Of a stretch of 64,000 nt of DNA, positions 37,650-46,557 are shown in pieces. The translations under genes and the position numbers were made by a program. Position 1 is the first letter of the stretch, and each line of letters begins with the position of its first letter. Location: positions 1 through 64,000 of the forward strand of contig NZ_SMZY01000005.1 of the NCBI RefSeq assembly GCF_004358755.1. Direction: 5' to 3'. The notes below the pieces were generated by a model. That model was not told where the DNA came from, searched no databases, and was given only the letters and a program-made list of their open reading frames with translations. This stretch comes from Peribacillus frigoritolerans (lineage in GTDB: Bacteria > Bacillota > Bacilli > Bacillales > Bacillaceae).

Positions 37650-38922
37650 ATCATAAATCCTATCTTATGCTTGCCCTTCCTTTAATTGCATCAACGATTA
37701 CCACACCGCTTATTGGTGCTGTGGATACTGCCGTAGTGGGGGTGCTTCCTGATCCCGCATATATTGGGGAAGTGGCAGTTGGAGCGCTTCTTTTCAACAC
37801 GATGTACTGGCTGCTTGGTTTTTTAAGGGTCAGTACATCAGGTTTTACAGCTCAGGCACATGGGTCAATGGATGAAGAGGCAATTGTTTTGTCATTCATA
37901 AGGCCGTTTATCGCAGCAGGTGTTATGGGCATTTTCTTTATCCTTTTTCAGCAGCCGATCGCACATCTTGCCATGACAATCATAGATCCGTCGGAGCAAG
38001 TTAAGGAACACGCAGAAACCTATATTACGATCAGAATCTGGGGAGCACCATTTGCTTTAATTAATTATGTGATCCTCGGTTGGCTTATGGGACTGTCAAA
38101 AATCAAGTTCGCGTTTTATTTGCAAGTCGGAATGAATGTGCTGAATATTCTTCTTGACCTGCTTTTTGTATTTGGATTTTCCTTGAATGCTGCAGCTGGT
38201 TTAGGGTATATCCTTAAAAGTCAGCGCAATTTACTGAGGCATCCTAATCTAAAGAAAATGGGAGATATTACTTCCTTAATGAAAATGATGACTGTGAACA
38301 GGGATTTACTTCTTCGCAAGTCTGTTTATTGATCATGTTCAATTTATTTACAAAGTACGGAGCTTCCTTAGGAACAGACGTACTTGCAGCAAATGCCATC
38401 TTAATTCAAATTCATTACCTCATGGCTTACTTCTTTGACGGATTTGCCAATGCTTCCAGTATCTTAACCGGAAAGGCGATAGGGGCCAAAGATCGAAACG
38501 GTTTTCATAAAATTCTTTCCCTTTCCTATCAATGGTCTGTATATGCCGCTTTGCTGATTACATTGATGTATTTTTTTGTGAAGGACAGCGCAATCGGGAT
38601 GTTTACGCAAATTCCAGCCGTAGCAGAGCTATCTGCTTATTATGGAGACTGGCTGCTGCTGTATCCTCTTTCTGCCTGTGCCGGATTGGTTATCTATGGT
38701 GTGTTCACCGGTGCAAGATCTGTCGTTCATGTAAGAAATTCAATGATCTTTTCTTTAAGTGTCTACCTTCTTTTTCTTTGGGCGTTTTTGCCCGTATTCG
38801 GCAATCATGGCTTATGGGCAGCATTTCTTGCATTTAGCTTCTGCAGATCTGTCTTTTTAATAATGTATGTGCCGCGATTAAGAAAAAACCTGTTTAGCCG
38901 TGAAGAGGTTAGCTCGCAGTAA
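37646..38922 (+). pseudogene. MATE family efflux transporter, deleted and frameshifted
   Basis: The N-terminal half (from MNHKSYLMLALPLIASTITTP) and C-terminal half (MFNLFTKYGASLGTDVLAANAIL to the end at 38922) are typical DinF/NorM-like MATE sequence. Two lesions are visible: a loss of ~25 residues between AAAGLGYI and LKSQRN (around 38205), and a one-base deletion near 38318 that puts a stop after RKSVY where the family reads on into LLIMFNLFT. Together with the preceding fragments it forms one decaying plus-strand operon. Confidence 0.82.
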
Positions 38923-39019
38923 AATACGGTTGCTTAACAGAAATCAATTCGTTATACTGTTTGCATTGCTTATACAGATGTCCGTACAAGAAATACATGC
39001 GGACTTAGGAGGATTCAAT

Positions 39020-39871
39020 ATGATAGGAAGACTATTGATTTCATGTGAGGACCGTCCGGGAATTGTCGCCGCGGTATCAAGGTTTCTGGCAGATGAGGGG
39101 GCAAATATTATCCATTCGGATCAGCACTCAACCGATCCGGTCGGCGGGCTTTTTTTTATGAGGATTGAATTTCAGCTTCATGGCATTGAAGATCATATAA
39201 ATGAACTCAGAACCAGATTTGAACAAACAGCAGCATCTTTTCATATGAAATGGCGCATGTCCTGTGCCAGTGAGAAAAAGAAAATAGCCATTTTTGTTTC
39301 TAAAGAAGATCATTGTCTGCAGGATCTTCTTCAGCGTTTCCGGCTTGGAGAGCTGTCTGCGGACATCTCAATGGTCGTCAGCAATCATGATGACATGAGA
39401 GAAATTGTGAAGCCATACGGCATTCCGTACCATCATGTTCCGGCAACAAAGGATACAAGGGAGGAAGCAGCAGAACGTCATCTTTCATTACTTGAAGAAG
39501 CCAATGTGGATACAGTTGTGCTTGCGCGTTATATGCAAATCATTCCGCCTGTCATGATCGAGCAATATCAAAACCAAATCATCAATATTCATCATTCGTT
39601 TCTTCCGGCATTCGTCGGCGGTAAACCGTACAATCAGGCATATGACCGCGGTGTAAAAATCATTGGTGCTACAGCGCACTATGTTACAGAAGAGCTCGAT
39701 CAGGGCCCGATTATCGAACAGGATGTTGAGCGGGTGAGTCACCGCTATCAAATTAAGGATTTAAAAAGAATTGGAAGAGATGTCGAGAAGCTTGTTCTAT
39801 CAAGAGCAGTAGGCTGGCACTTAGATGATAAGGTCCTTGTTTATGAAAACAAGACTGTTGTGTTTCCATAA
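39020..39871 (+). CDS. purU: formyltetrahydrofolate deformylase
   Basis: Hydrolyses 10-formyl-THF to THF and formate, balancing one-carbon pools. 283 aa. N-terminal ACT domain (LLISCEDRPGIVAAVSRFLADEGANI, 1-~85) and C-terminal formyltransferase fold with HHSFLPAFVGGKPY and HYVTEELDQGPIIEQD. ATG at 39020 follows TTAGGAGG; longer in-frame sequence upstream overlaps the MATE remnant and is not used. Intact, unlike its left neighbours. Confidence 0.95.
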   Translation: MIGRLLISCEDRPGIVAAVSRFLADEGANIIHSDQHSTDPVGGLFFMRIEFQLHGIEDHINELRTRFEQTAASFHMKWRMSCASEKKKIAIFVSKEDHCLQDLLQRFRLGELSADISMVVSNHDDMREIVKPYGIPYHHVPATKDTREEAAERHLSLLEEANVDTVVLARYMQIIPPVMIEQYQNQIINIHHSFLPAFVGGKPYNQAYDRGVKIIGATAHYVTEELDQGPIIEQDVERVSHRYQIKDLKRIGRDVEKLVLSRAVGWHLDDKVLVYENKTVVFP

Positions 39872-39886
39872 GAAAATAAATCATGC

Positions 39887-39913
39887 AAAAAAGCCGCTAA
39901 TAGCGGCTTTTTT
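39887..39913. terminator. terminator of purU (bidirectional)
   Basis: AAAAAAGCCGCT / AGCGGCTTTTTT stem with a 3-nt loop, also usable by fbpB on the minus strand. Confidence 0.9.
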
Positions 39914-39931
39914 CATGTGATGTCGAAGGGC

Positions 39932-40057
39932 CTATTTTTTTACACTCTGCTTTGAATCGATTTTCTCGTACACCTTATCAAGCAACATTTTATCATTCAA
40001 GATGGTTTGTTTATTTTCTTCAACCAGTTCTTCAAACGATTTCTTTTTAATTCTCAT
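39932..40057 (-). CDS. fbpB: Fur-regulated basic protein B
   Basis: 41-aa basic protein, MRIKKKSFEELVEENKQTIL then NDKMLLDKVYEKIDSK, matching the FbpB family (SFxELVEENKxxxLxD). In B. subtilis FbpB is a small Fur-controlled helper of the iron-sparing sRNA FsrA. ATG has AAGGAG upstream and overlaps the fbpA stop by one base (TGATG). Confidence 0.85.
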   Translation of the reverse strand: MRIKKKSFEELVEENKQTILNDKMLLDKVYEKIDSKQSVKK

Positions 40058-40224
40058 CAGGTTATCTCCTTCCGCTGCATTTTTTCGCTGAACTCTTTTT
40101 CAAGCTCGGTTTCGCAAAGCTCATAAAGCTGGCCTTCTGCGGTTCTATATATCCCCATATCAAGCAGCTGTTCAATTAATTCGTTTTTCCTTGAGTCAGC
40201 AGCTCCATGCATTGTTGGTTTCAT
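40057..40224 (-). CDS. fbpA: Fur-regulated basic protein A
   Basis: 55-aa protein of the FbpA family: RKNELIEQLLDMGIYRTAEG then QLYELCETELEKEF. Co-transcribed and translationally coupled with fbpB. Start at 40224 with GAGGTGAG upstream; an ATG four codons later is possible. A strong Fur box lies 24 bp upstream. Known setting: fbpAB of the B. subtilis iron-sparing response. Confidence 0.85.
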   Translation of the reverse strand: MKPTMHGAADSRKNELIEQLLDMGIYRTAEGQLYELCETELEKEFSEKMQRKEIT

Positions 40225-40247
40225 TTAGAAAAACTCACCTCGATATA

Positions 40248-40266
40248 AATGATTACGATAATCATT
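40248..40266 (-). promoter_or_regulatory. Fur box of fbpAB
   Basis: AATGATTACGATAATCATT is an almost perfect inverted repeat of the Fur type (ATGATTA / TAATCAT), flanked by CTCA as in many Bacillus Fur sites. Confidence 0.8.
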
Positions 40267-40416
40267 CTCAACTAAAGTATACTTGCAATTGATCCTTCAT
40301 GCAAATATTTTCTGAATTTTCACAGGCCGAAAATGTATCCCATTATATATATCACCAAATGAAGAAAATAAAACCAGAAAATTTGTTTTTTGAGGATAGA
40401 TGGTTTATCATACAAA

Positions 40417-40435
40417 TAGTAATAATTACGATTTA
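40417..40435 (+). promoter_or_regulatory. Zur box of rpsN2
   Basis: TAGTAATAATTACGATTTA, near-perfect Zur palindrome 27 bp before the TTG start of rpsN2. Confidence 0.82.
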
Positions 40436-40461
40436 ATTTGTTTAATGAAAGGAAGAGGAAA

Positions 40462-40731
40462 TTGGCAAGAAAAGCAAAGGTTATGAAAGAATTTAAACGT
40501 CAGGAAATGGTTGAAAAATATAGAGAACTACGACTGCATCTGAAAGCGGAAGGAGATTTAGAGGCTTTAAGAAACCTGCCGCGTGATTCCTCGCCGGCAC
40601 GCTTGAAGAATCGCTGTGCAATCACCGGAAGACCGAGAGGATACATGCGGAAGTTTAACCTTTCAAGAATTGCATTTAGAGAATATGCCCACAAAGGACA
40701 GCTGCCAGGAGTGAAGAAAGCAAGCTGGTAG
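40462..40731 (+). CDS. rpsN2: ribosomal protein S14, zinc-independent paralogue
   Basis: 89 aa, the exact length of B. subtilis YhzA (RpsN2). Starts TTG at 40462 with AAGGAAGAGG upstream. It has [19 protein letters not shown] and ends [18 protein letters not shown] but lacks the CxxC...CxxC zinc ribbon of the housekeeping S14. Known role: substitutes S14 so that 30S subunits can still assemble when zinc is short. Zur box upstream, terminator downstream. Confidence 0.96.
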   Translation: MARKAKVMKEFKRQEMVEKYRELRLHLKAEGDLEALRNLPRDSSPARLKNRCAITGRPRGYMRKFNLSRIAFREYAHKGQLPGVKKASW

Positions 40732-40733
40732 AG

Positions 40734-40768
40734 AAAAAAAGCGGGGATATTGGCGTCCCCCGCTTTTT
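40734..40768 (+). terminator. terminator of rpsN2
   Basis: AAAAAGCGGGG / CCCCGCTTTTT stem, 12-nt loop. Confidence 0.85.
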
Positions 40769-40778
40769 AATAGAATCA

Positions 40779-40924
40779 GAATTTATATGGTTTGCGGTAC
40801 GCTGGCTAGCTCCACCGCTCAGGTTCCTCGGCCAGAACGGATCCGTCTGTAAAGGCAATAAGCGCCTTTTCAGGCGGATCCTTATCTGTCATGCCGCGCT
40901 AAACGGGCGTTTCCGCTTTTCTTA
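40779..40924. repeat. GC-rich palindromic repeat, longest copy, ending on folE2 stop
   Basis: Contains CTGGCTAGCTCC, CAGAACGGATCCGTCTG / CAGGCGGATCC and the tail TATCTGTCATGCCGCGCTAAACGGGCGTTTCCGCTTTTCTTA shared with copy 28338. Its final TTA (40922-40924) is the TAA stop of folE2. Confidence 0.65.
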
Positions 40925-41824
40925 TTTTCGGTAAGAAAGTTCTGCAACAGCATCATGAAGATGAATGGATTCTTCATTTCGGCATTCGACATGAAAAGCT
41001 GCCACAAAATCCAGCTCGTAAAGGTCTGCTGCAACTAACCGCACCATATCTTCGACAAAACGCGGATTTTCATAGGCTGTTTCGGTTACCATTTTTTCAT
41101 CAGGACGCTTTAGGACGGGGTGGATCATGGCACTTGCGTTTGTTTCTGCCGCAGCAAGCAGTGCTTCTTTCCAGTCCTGCTCCTCACGGAAGTCTTCTGT
41201 AAATTCAACATCCATTGTGATAAATCCCCGTTGATTATGCGCGCTGTATTCACTGATTTCTTTTGAGCACGGACAAAGAGTTGTGACTGCACAAGTAAGC
41301 TTTGCACTGGAAGTGAACCCTTTATCTTCTTCATACTTAATTTTTAAGCCTGCCGTTGCATGGTTTAAACCGGCAAGCTCAGAGCTTGGTCCTTTTCTCT
41401 CATAAAACCATGGGAAGGTGACTTCAATTTCGGCATCTTTTTGTTTAAGGCGCTCTGCAAGCTCTTTAGTAAAATCATAAAGCTCGTTTAATGAAAGTGT
41501 GAATCCTCCATTTATGCGGTACTTCTCAAGCTGTTCTGTAAAGCGGCTCATGTTTGTGCCTTTCGCTTCATAAGAAATGGAAGATGTCATCTTAAATGAA
41601 GCAACTGTCGTCTGCTCCATTGGACTTAATGAAGATAGGATATGAACAGGGTATTTCACGTTGCTGATTCCAACTGCATTTATATGAAAAAGAAAATCTT
41701 TTTTAGAATTTTGCAGATCAGGCATTTTGTCTTTTTCGGTTGGTTTTGTTTTTAAACCTGGTTCAACAGAGCCGAAGAGTCTATGTCTCTCTTTTTTCGG
41801 CGGTAATGTAATCTCTCTAATCAT
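40922..41824 (-). CDS. folE2: GTP cyclohydrolase FolE2 (zinc-independent, type IB)
   Basis: Makes 7,8-dihydroneopterin triphosphate for folate without the zinc that FolE needs. 300 aa. Family motifs FPWFYERKGPSSELAGLNH and TTLCPCSKEIS (C184, C186), NQRGFI, and C-terminal HDAVAELSYRK. The ATG at 41824 follows GAGGAG; 16 extra upstream codons are not supported. In B. subtilis folE2 is Zur-controlled; no convincing Zur box is visible here. Confidence 0.93.
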   Translation of the reverse strand: MIREITLPPKKERHRLFGSVEPGLKTKPTEKDKMPDLQNSKKDFLFHINAVGISNVKYPVHILSSLSPMEQTTVASFKMTSSISYEAKGTNMSRFTEQLEKYRINGGFTLSLNELYDFTKELAERLKQKDAEIEVTFPWFYERKGPSSELAGLNHATAGLKIKYEEDKGFTSSAKLTCAVTTLCPCSKEISEYSAHNQRGFITMDVEFTEDFREEQDWKEALLAAAETNASAMIHPVLKRPDEKMVTETAYENPRFVEDMVRLVAADLYELDFVAAFHVECRNEESIHLHDAVAELSYRK

Positions 41825-41858
41825 GGATGATCTCCTCTCAAGTGCCTCAATAATAGAG

Positions 41859-41888
41859 AGTATACTGTACAAAGATAGATAACGGCAA
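41859..41888 (-). promoter_or_regulatory. promoter of folE2
   Basis: Minus strand TTGCCG (41883-41888), 18-nt spacer, TATACT (41859-41864), 35 bp before folE2. Confidence 0.45.
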
Positions 41889-42036
41889 TTAAAAATGCTT
41901 TAAACAGAGGGTCAAGGAAGCTAGGACGAAAGATTTTACAAATCTAAATGAGCAGAGTTGTCACTATTTTGCATAATTCAACGACAACACCAGTATGATA
42001 TATTGCTAGAAGAAAAAATAGGATTGGAGTTTTAAA

Positions 42037-43044
42037 ATGAAAAAACCAGCCTCTTCTATTGTGAAAGAGTCGTTTGCTCTTGCCTTGATAGGATTGTTTA
42101 TTTATCTATTTGTTTTCATAGATTTCAAAGATTTTCAGATTGATGCCCCAAAAGCATTTCTCAACTTGAATACCATTTTCTTAAGTATCGTGCTTGAGGC
42201 CATCCCATTTATTTTGCTGGGCGTATTTGTTTCGGCACTCATTCAATCGTTTGTATCTGAGGAAATGATTCAGCGGTTTTTGCCAAAGAATGCAATTATT
42301 GCTTTATTTCCGGCGGCCCTGCTCGGCATTATTTTTCCAGTTTGCGAGTGTGCGATTGTCCCGATTGTCAGACGTTTAATCAAAAAGGGTATGCCTCTGC
42401 ATGTAGGAATTGTCTTTTTAGTGGCCGCTCCAATAGTAAATCCGGTCGTCTTTGGATCTACATACTATGCATTTCAGTCTTCAAAAGAAATAGTATATGG
42501 AAGGATGGGACTTGCGTTCGTCGTTTCCATATTGGTTGGATTCGCGGTGTATCTGTTATTTAAAAACCGCGATCAGCTGAAGTGGACAAGAGAAGAATTG
42601 GCAGGAAGAACTGCCGGGGCAGAGCCTGTTAAAGGTGTGAATAAATTTAAGGAAACACTTTTCCATGCAAGTGATGAATTTTTCGAAATGGGAAAATATT
42701 TGATTTTAGGTGCATTTATCGCCAGTGTTTTTCAGACCTTCTTAGACAGATCTCTATTAGCTGAACTAGGCTCCAGTGACTTTTTGTCACCAGCAATTAT
42801 GATGGCATTCGCCTATATTCTCTCGCTATGTTCAGAAGCCGATGCATTTGTTGCCGCTTCATTCGGAGGAACGTTTACTGCTGGCTCGCTGCTGGCATTC
42901 CTAGTTTATGGTCCTATGATAGATTTAAAGAATACGATTATGCTGTTTGCTTTTTTCAGAGTGAAATTCGTGGCAGCGTTTATTGGGATCGTAACGGCAG
43001 CCGTTTATGTGTCCGTCATAGTTTATCAGCAGTTAATTTTATAA
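42037..43044 (+). CDS. COG0701 permease (YcgR-like)
   Basis: 335-aa membrane protein, about eight segments, of the COG0701/DUF318 permease family (B. subtilis YcgR). Motif VCECAIVPIVRRLIKKGMP followed by LVAAPIVNPVV, and SLCSEADAFVAASFGG in the second half; the acidic and cysteine residues in membrane segments suggest metal handling. ATG with GGATTGGAG. Operon with the TIGR03943 gene; such pairs frequently neighbour Zur-regulated genes. Substrate unproven. Confidence 0.88.
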   Translation: MKKPASSIVKESFALALIGLFIYLFVFIDFKDFQIDAPKAFLNLNTIFLSIVLEAIPFILLGVFVSALIQSFVSEEMIQRFLPKNAIIALFPAALLGIIFPVCECAIVPIVRRLIKKGMPLHVGIVFLVAAPIVNPVVFGSTYYAFQSSKEIVYGRMGLAFVVSILVGFAVYLLFKNRDQLKWTREELAGRTAGAEPVKGVNKFKETLFHASDEFFEMGKYLILGAFIASVFQTFLDRSLLAELGSSDFLSPAIMMAFAYILSLCSEADAFVAASFGGTFTAGSLLAFLVYGPMIDLKNTIMLFAFFRVKFVAAFIGIVTAAVYVSVIVYQQLIL

Positions 43045-43063
43045 AAGAAGGAGTCCATAAGAA

Positions 43064-44035
43064 ATGGAAAAGCAAAGAGATTACCGTTTTCACCTCTACC
43101 TGCGCGGAATTATCTTAATGGGGTTTACAATGCTCCTCTTTAAGCTGATCATAACGGGAGATATTCGAAATTTTATAGCTCCCCGTATGCTGCCGTTTAT
43201 CTATTTTGCAGTGATCACCTTTTTGCTGCTTGGAGTTGTCCAGATTTGGAGAAGCGGCAGTAAAAATGAAGAAGAAATATACTGCAATTGCGGTTTCGAT
43301 CATTCAGGAAAAAGCACGCCGGTTCAATCGGTCATTATATACGCGATGTTTATTTTCCCGGTTGTCACCGGTTTTGTTTTCCCGGATGTAGTTTTAGACA
43401 GTTCGATAGCGGCAAAACGCGGTTTCAAAACGGGCTTAAGCCAGTCTCAAGAAACGGCTGAAAATGAAGAAGCACCAATGGATGAGGACTTAGCCAATCT
43501 TTATCTGCAGGATCCTGATGAATATATGAAGCAGCTTGAAGAAAGGGTGCAGGAAAAATCTCAATCCCCGGAATCGAGTCCTGATGTTCCGCTTGAACAT
43601 CCGGATGGATTCCAAATCCAGGCTCCTCCGGAAGAGTTCTACAAAGAGCTGGAAGCAAAAATGCTGAAGATGAAAAAAATCGTTCTAACAGAAGAGAATT
43701 ACATTGCCATGACAAACATTATGGATGAAAATCCAGAAAAGTTTGCCGGGAAAGAAGTAGAAATGCTCGGATTTGTTTACCGGGAAGATGACTTTAAAGA
43801 AGATCAATTCGTTGTAGCGCGTTTCGGACTATCGTGCTGTGTTGCTGATGCATCTGTTTATGGAACGCTTGCTTCGATTGACGAGGGAGAAAAATATCAG
43901 CAGGATGAATGGGTGAAAGTCTCCGGGACTATCAAAAGCGTTAAATACCAGGATTGGGTTCTTCCAAGTGTGGATATTCAATCAATCGAAAAAATCGAAC
44001 AGCCAAAGGAACCTTATGTTTATGAAGAATATTGA
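43064..44035 (+). CDS. TIGR03943 family protein (YcgQ-like)
   Basis: 323 aa: two N-terminal membrane segments, a CNCGFDHSGKS cysteine motif, a third segment, an acidic linker (~125-205) and a C-terminal soluble domain with LGFVYREDDFKEDQFVVARFGLSCCVADASVYG. Partner of the upstream COG0701 permease (19 bp apart, AAGGAG). The known B. subtilis counterpart is YcgQ. A role in zinc homeostasis is inferred from context. Confidence 0.87.
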   Translation: MEKQRDYRFHLYLRGIILMGFTMLLFKLIITGDIRNFIAPRMLPFIYFAVITFLLLGVVQIWRSGSKNEEEIYCNCGFDHSGKSTPVQSVIIYAMFIFPVVTGFVFPDVVLDSSIAAKRGFKTGLSQSQETAENEEAPMDEDLANLYLQDPDEYMKQLEERVQEKSQSPESSPDVPLEHPDGFQIQAPPEEFYKELEAKMLKMKKIVLTEENYIAMTNIMDENPEKFAGKEVEMLGFVYREDDFKEDQFVVARFGLSCCVADASVYGTLASIDEGEKYQQDEWVKVSGTIKSVKYQDWVLPSVDIQSIEKIEQPKEPYVYEEY

Positions 44036-44039
44036 ATGA

Positions 44040-44073
44040 AAAAACCAGCAGGAATTTAAATTCCTGCTGGTTT
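44040..44073. terminator. bidirectional terminator
   Basis: AAAACCAGCAGGAATTT / AAATTCCTGCTGGTTTT near-perfect palindrome between convergent genes. Confidence 0.9.
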
Positions 44074-44078
44074 TGGTC

Positions 44079-45434
44079 TTATTTTAAAGCATTTACAGCA
44101 TTGATTAATCCATGTCCTGCTTCGCCGTCATATCCACTTTTAAACAAATCGATCGATGAAGATTGAACAATATGCTTTACTTGTGCAGGAGAGAGCTTGT
44201 CTTTTCCGTGCTTTGCAATGATAATTCCTGCTAGAGCAGCTGTTTTAGGTGCTGCCATTGATGTTCCGCCCTTATACCCGTAACCTCCTCCAGGAATGGT
44301 CGCCAGACATAAATAAGTATTATCTCTGCCTGCTCCAGTAGCCGGATCATAATTTGGCCCTAAATCTCCGCCGGGAGCGATTACGTCAATTTTCCCAACG
44401 CCATAGTTAGAATAGAAAGCCAAGTTTTTAAGCTGGCCGCCGGCTGAAACGCGAATCATGCTCTGGCTGCTTGGGCTTCTGTGAGTAGCACCGTTATCAT
44501 CACCTGACAATTTGCCTGGGCTGCTGATATCGACTGCGTTGTTGCCGGCAGAGCCTACAACTGTTACTCCTTTTTGAATCGCATACTTAATGGCACGGTT
44601 AAAGAGCCGAACATCAGCAACGATATCTTTTGTAGCATAATCAGGGTTCTGGAACCAGTCATACCCCCCTAAAGACATGTTCACTACATCTACATTATCA
44701 TCTGCAGCCGTCATAAGGGCTTCAGCGATATGAGCTGTTTCAGCTCCTCCTGTTGGCCCAAACACACGGTATGCAGCTACTTTTAAATCAGGGCCGACAC
44801 CCATTGTTCTCCCTTTAGCTGCAATTGAACCGGCTACATGTGTGCCATGGCTGTTTTGATCCATTGCATCTGGATAACCAGGTACAAAGGATTTTCCATA
44901 TACATAGTTTTCTTTTAAATCAGGGTGGTTATAATCAATTCCTGTATCAATGACCCCTACTACAATATCTTTGCCGTTGACTGCTTTTCCAGTACCTCCG
45001 GGAAGTTTCCATGAGTCACCATTGTTTGTAACCTGCTTAATATCCCATTGAAGCGACTCATACAGATCTGCCTTTGCTGTTGCAGCATCCTGTAAGGTGA
45101 AGTCAGCTTCAACTGCAGGAGTTTCAGGGTATAATTTGTTCTGAACGCCGGCTTCAGCAATCTGGGAGGATTTTTTGACTTCTATTAAAAATTCAGGATT
45201 GGAAGAAGCAACTTCTACTGCTCCAACACGTTCAAGTGTGTCTGTAATTTTTCCTCCAGCGCCTTCTACTAAGTCCTTATACCCGGATGGTAAATTAGTC
45301 TCATTTTTGAAGATAACTATGTAATTCTTCTCAACTGACTGAGCCTGTCCAGTTTGCGCAGCTCCCCCAAATACGGCAGAAGCACACAGAGCAGTAGTCA
45401 AGATGCCTGCAAAAATACCCTTTTTTAATGTCAT
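44079..45434 (-). CDS. secreted subtilisin-like serine protease
   Basis: 451 aa. Signal peptide 1-~30 (KKGIFAGILTTALCASAVFGGAAQ), I9-type inhibitor propeptide (NYIVIFKNETNLPSGYKDLVEGAGGKI...), then S8 catalytic domain with D163 (VIDTGIDYNHPDL), H196 (NSHGTHVAGS) and S392 (GGTSMAAP). An internal SPGKLSGDDNGATHR insert distinguishes it from classic subtilisin. Presumably an extracellular scavenging protease. ATG with AAAGGGGG. Gap 45435-45704 holds its promoter; nothing else recognised. Confidence 0.9.
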   Translation of the reverse strand: MTLKKGIFAGILTTALCASAVFGGAAQTGQAQSVEKNYIVIFKNETNLPSGYKDLVEGAGGKITDTLERVGAVEVASSNPEFLIEVKKSSQIAEAGVQNKLYPETPAVEADFTLQDAATAKADLYESLQWDIKQVTNNGDSWKLPGGTGKAVNGKDIVVGVIDTGIDYNHPDLKENYVYGKSFVPGYPDAMDQNSHGTHVAGSIAAKGRTMGVGPDLKVAAYRVFGPTGGAETAHIAEALMTAADDNVDVVNMSLGGYDWFQNPDYATKDIVADVRLFNRAIKYAIQKGVTVVGSAGNNAVDISSPGKLSGDDNGATHRSPSSQSMIRVSAGGQLKNLAFYSNYGVGKIDVIAPGGDLGPNYDPATGAGRDNTYLCLATIPGGGYGYKGGTSMAAPKTAALAGIIIAKHGKDKLSPAQVKHIVQSSSIDLFKSGYDGEAGHGLINAVNALK

Positions 45435-45686
45435 TAATTTTAACCCCCTTTGTTTTCTTAATTTTCATTATATTATAAAAAATAGAAGGGAAATGATTAT
45501 TATTCGACATGATTTTTACTATTTAAATGCTTGAATAAGTCTATTGATATAAGACTATTTTCTGTTTTACAGAATTTGAAAAAACATAGTGACTTTTTGA
45601 ATGCAATAACGGAGGTTTATTTTTTATCATGTTAACTAATTTTGTCGAAATGAATATTCTTTTGGCATGGTGCTCTAAAAATAAAT

Positions 45687-45713
45687 AAAAAACGTCTGAA
45701 CTTGTCAGACGTT
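45687..45713 (-). terminator. terminator overlapping the ytzI stop
   Basis: AACGTCTGA / TCAGACGTT stem followed on the minus strand by TTTTTT; the TGA of the gene is inside the stem. Confidence 0.75.
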
Positions 45714-45872
45714 CTCTCTGTTATTTTGTTTGGACTCTGGTTCCGGAGTTTGATCTTCCCTATGGAGAGGATCGATTTTATGCTCATATTTATACGCTTT
45801 TGAGGTAGTCAGAACACTGAGCAGAAGCACGATAATGATGATGAGAATGCAAATCGCAAAGATATAAAACAT
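45705..45872 (-). CDS. ytzI: YtzI-like small membrane protein
   Basis: 55 aa: one N-terminal membrane helix (FYIFAICILIIIIVLLLSVLT), then TTSKAYKYEHKIDPL and a polar tail. Resembles B. subtilis YtzI, which has the TTSKAY segment and lies in the same neighbourhood (near dps). ATG at 45872 with AGGGGGAG upstream. Function unknown. Confidence 0.72.
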   Translation of the reverse strand: MFYIFAICILIIIIVLLLSVLTTSKAYKYEHKIDPLHREDQTPEPESKQNNRENV

Positions 45873-45981
45873 GTGAAAATCTCCCCCTGTATACCATTAA
45901 TTGTATCAGAAATCCGACAGGAATCTGTTTTAATTTTTCTTAAAAGGGGTAATTTAAAAGTAGATAAGGAGGAGATTGAAT

Positions 45982-46422
45982 ATGTCTGAAAAATTAGTGC
46001 AAACCGTCAATAAACAAGTAGCAAACTGGACAGTTTTATATGAGAAACTACATAATTACCATTGGTATGTAAAAGGACAGAATTTCTTTACTCTGCACGA
46101 AAAATTCGAAGAGCTTTACAATGAAGCGCACGTTCATATCGACGAACTTGCAGAACGTCTATTGGCTCTTGAAGGAGCACCTGTAGCAACGCTGAAAGAG
46201 TGCCTGGAACTTTCAACAGTTAGTGAAGCAGAAGGTAAGGAAACAGCAGAGCAAATGGTGCAAACCGTCTATGACGACTTTTCGAAGGTTGCCGATGAAC
46301 TAAAAGAAGGCATGGACCTTGCAGATGAGGTCGGTGATGAAACAACGGGTGACATGCTCCTTGCTATTCACCAAAGTCTGGAGAAGCATAACTGGATGCT
46401 GAAATCATTCTTAGGGAAATAA
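45982..46422 (+). CDS. dps: DNA-protection/ferritin-like protein Dps
   Basis: 146 aa mini-ferritin oxidising and storing iron. The ferroxidase region is [41 protein letters not shown] (ligands H, D, E). Locus matches the general-stress dps of B. subtilis. ATG at 45982 follows AAGGAGGAG. A short GGCTGCC/GGGCAGTC hairpin with TTTT follows. Confidence 0.95.
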   Translation: MSEKLVQTVNKQVANWTVLYEKLHNYHWYVKGQNFFTLHEKFEELYNEAHVHIDELAERLLALEGAPVATLKECLELSTVSEAEGKETAEQMVQTVYDDFSKVADELKEGMDLADEVGDETTGDMLLAIHQSLEKHNWMLKSFLGK

Positions 46423-46557
46423 GGCTGCCGCAGGGCAGTCTTTTCCGTTGTTCAATAAATTTAAAACGATCGCTCCTGAAAAAGTGCGTTTTAGATTCAT
46501 ATAGCTAGTAGATTTTCCATGCCCAGTTTGAAGAAGTTGCTCTTTTAGAATTTCTTG

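Noticed and set aside
41825-42036. Zur box for folE2 or the COG0701 permease
   Set aside because: No sequence close to TCGTAATNATTACGA is present; only a SigA-like promoter for folE2.
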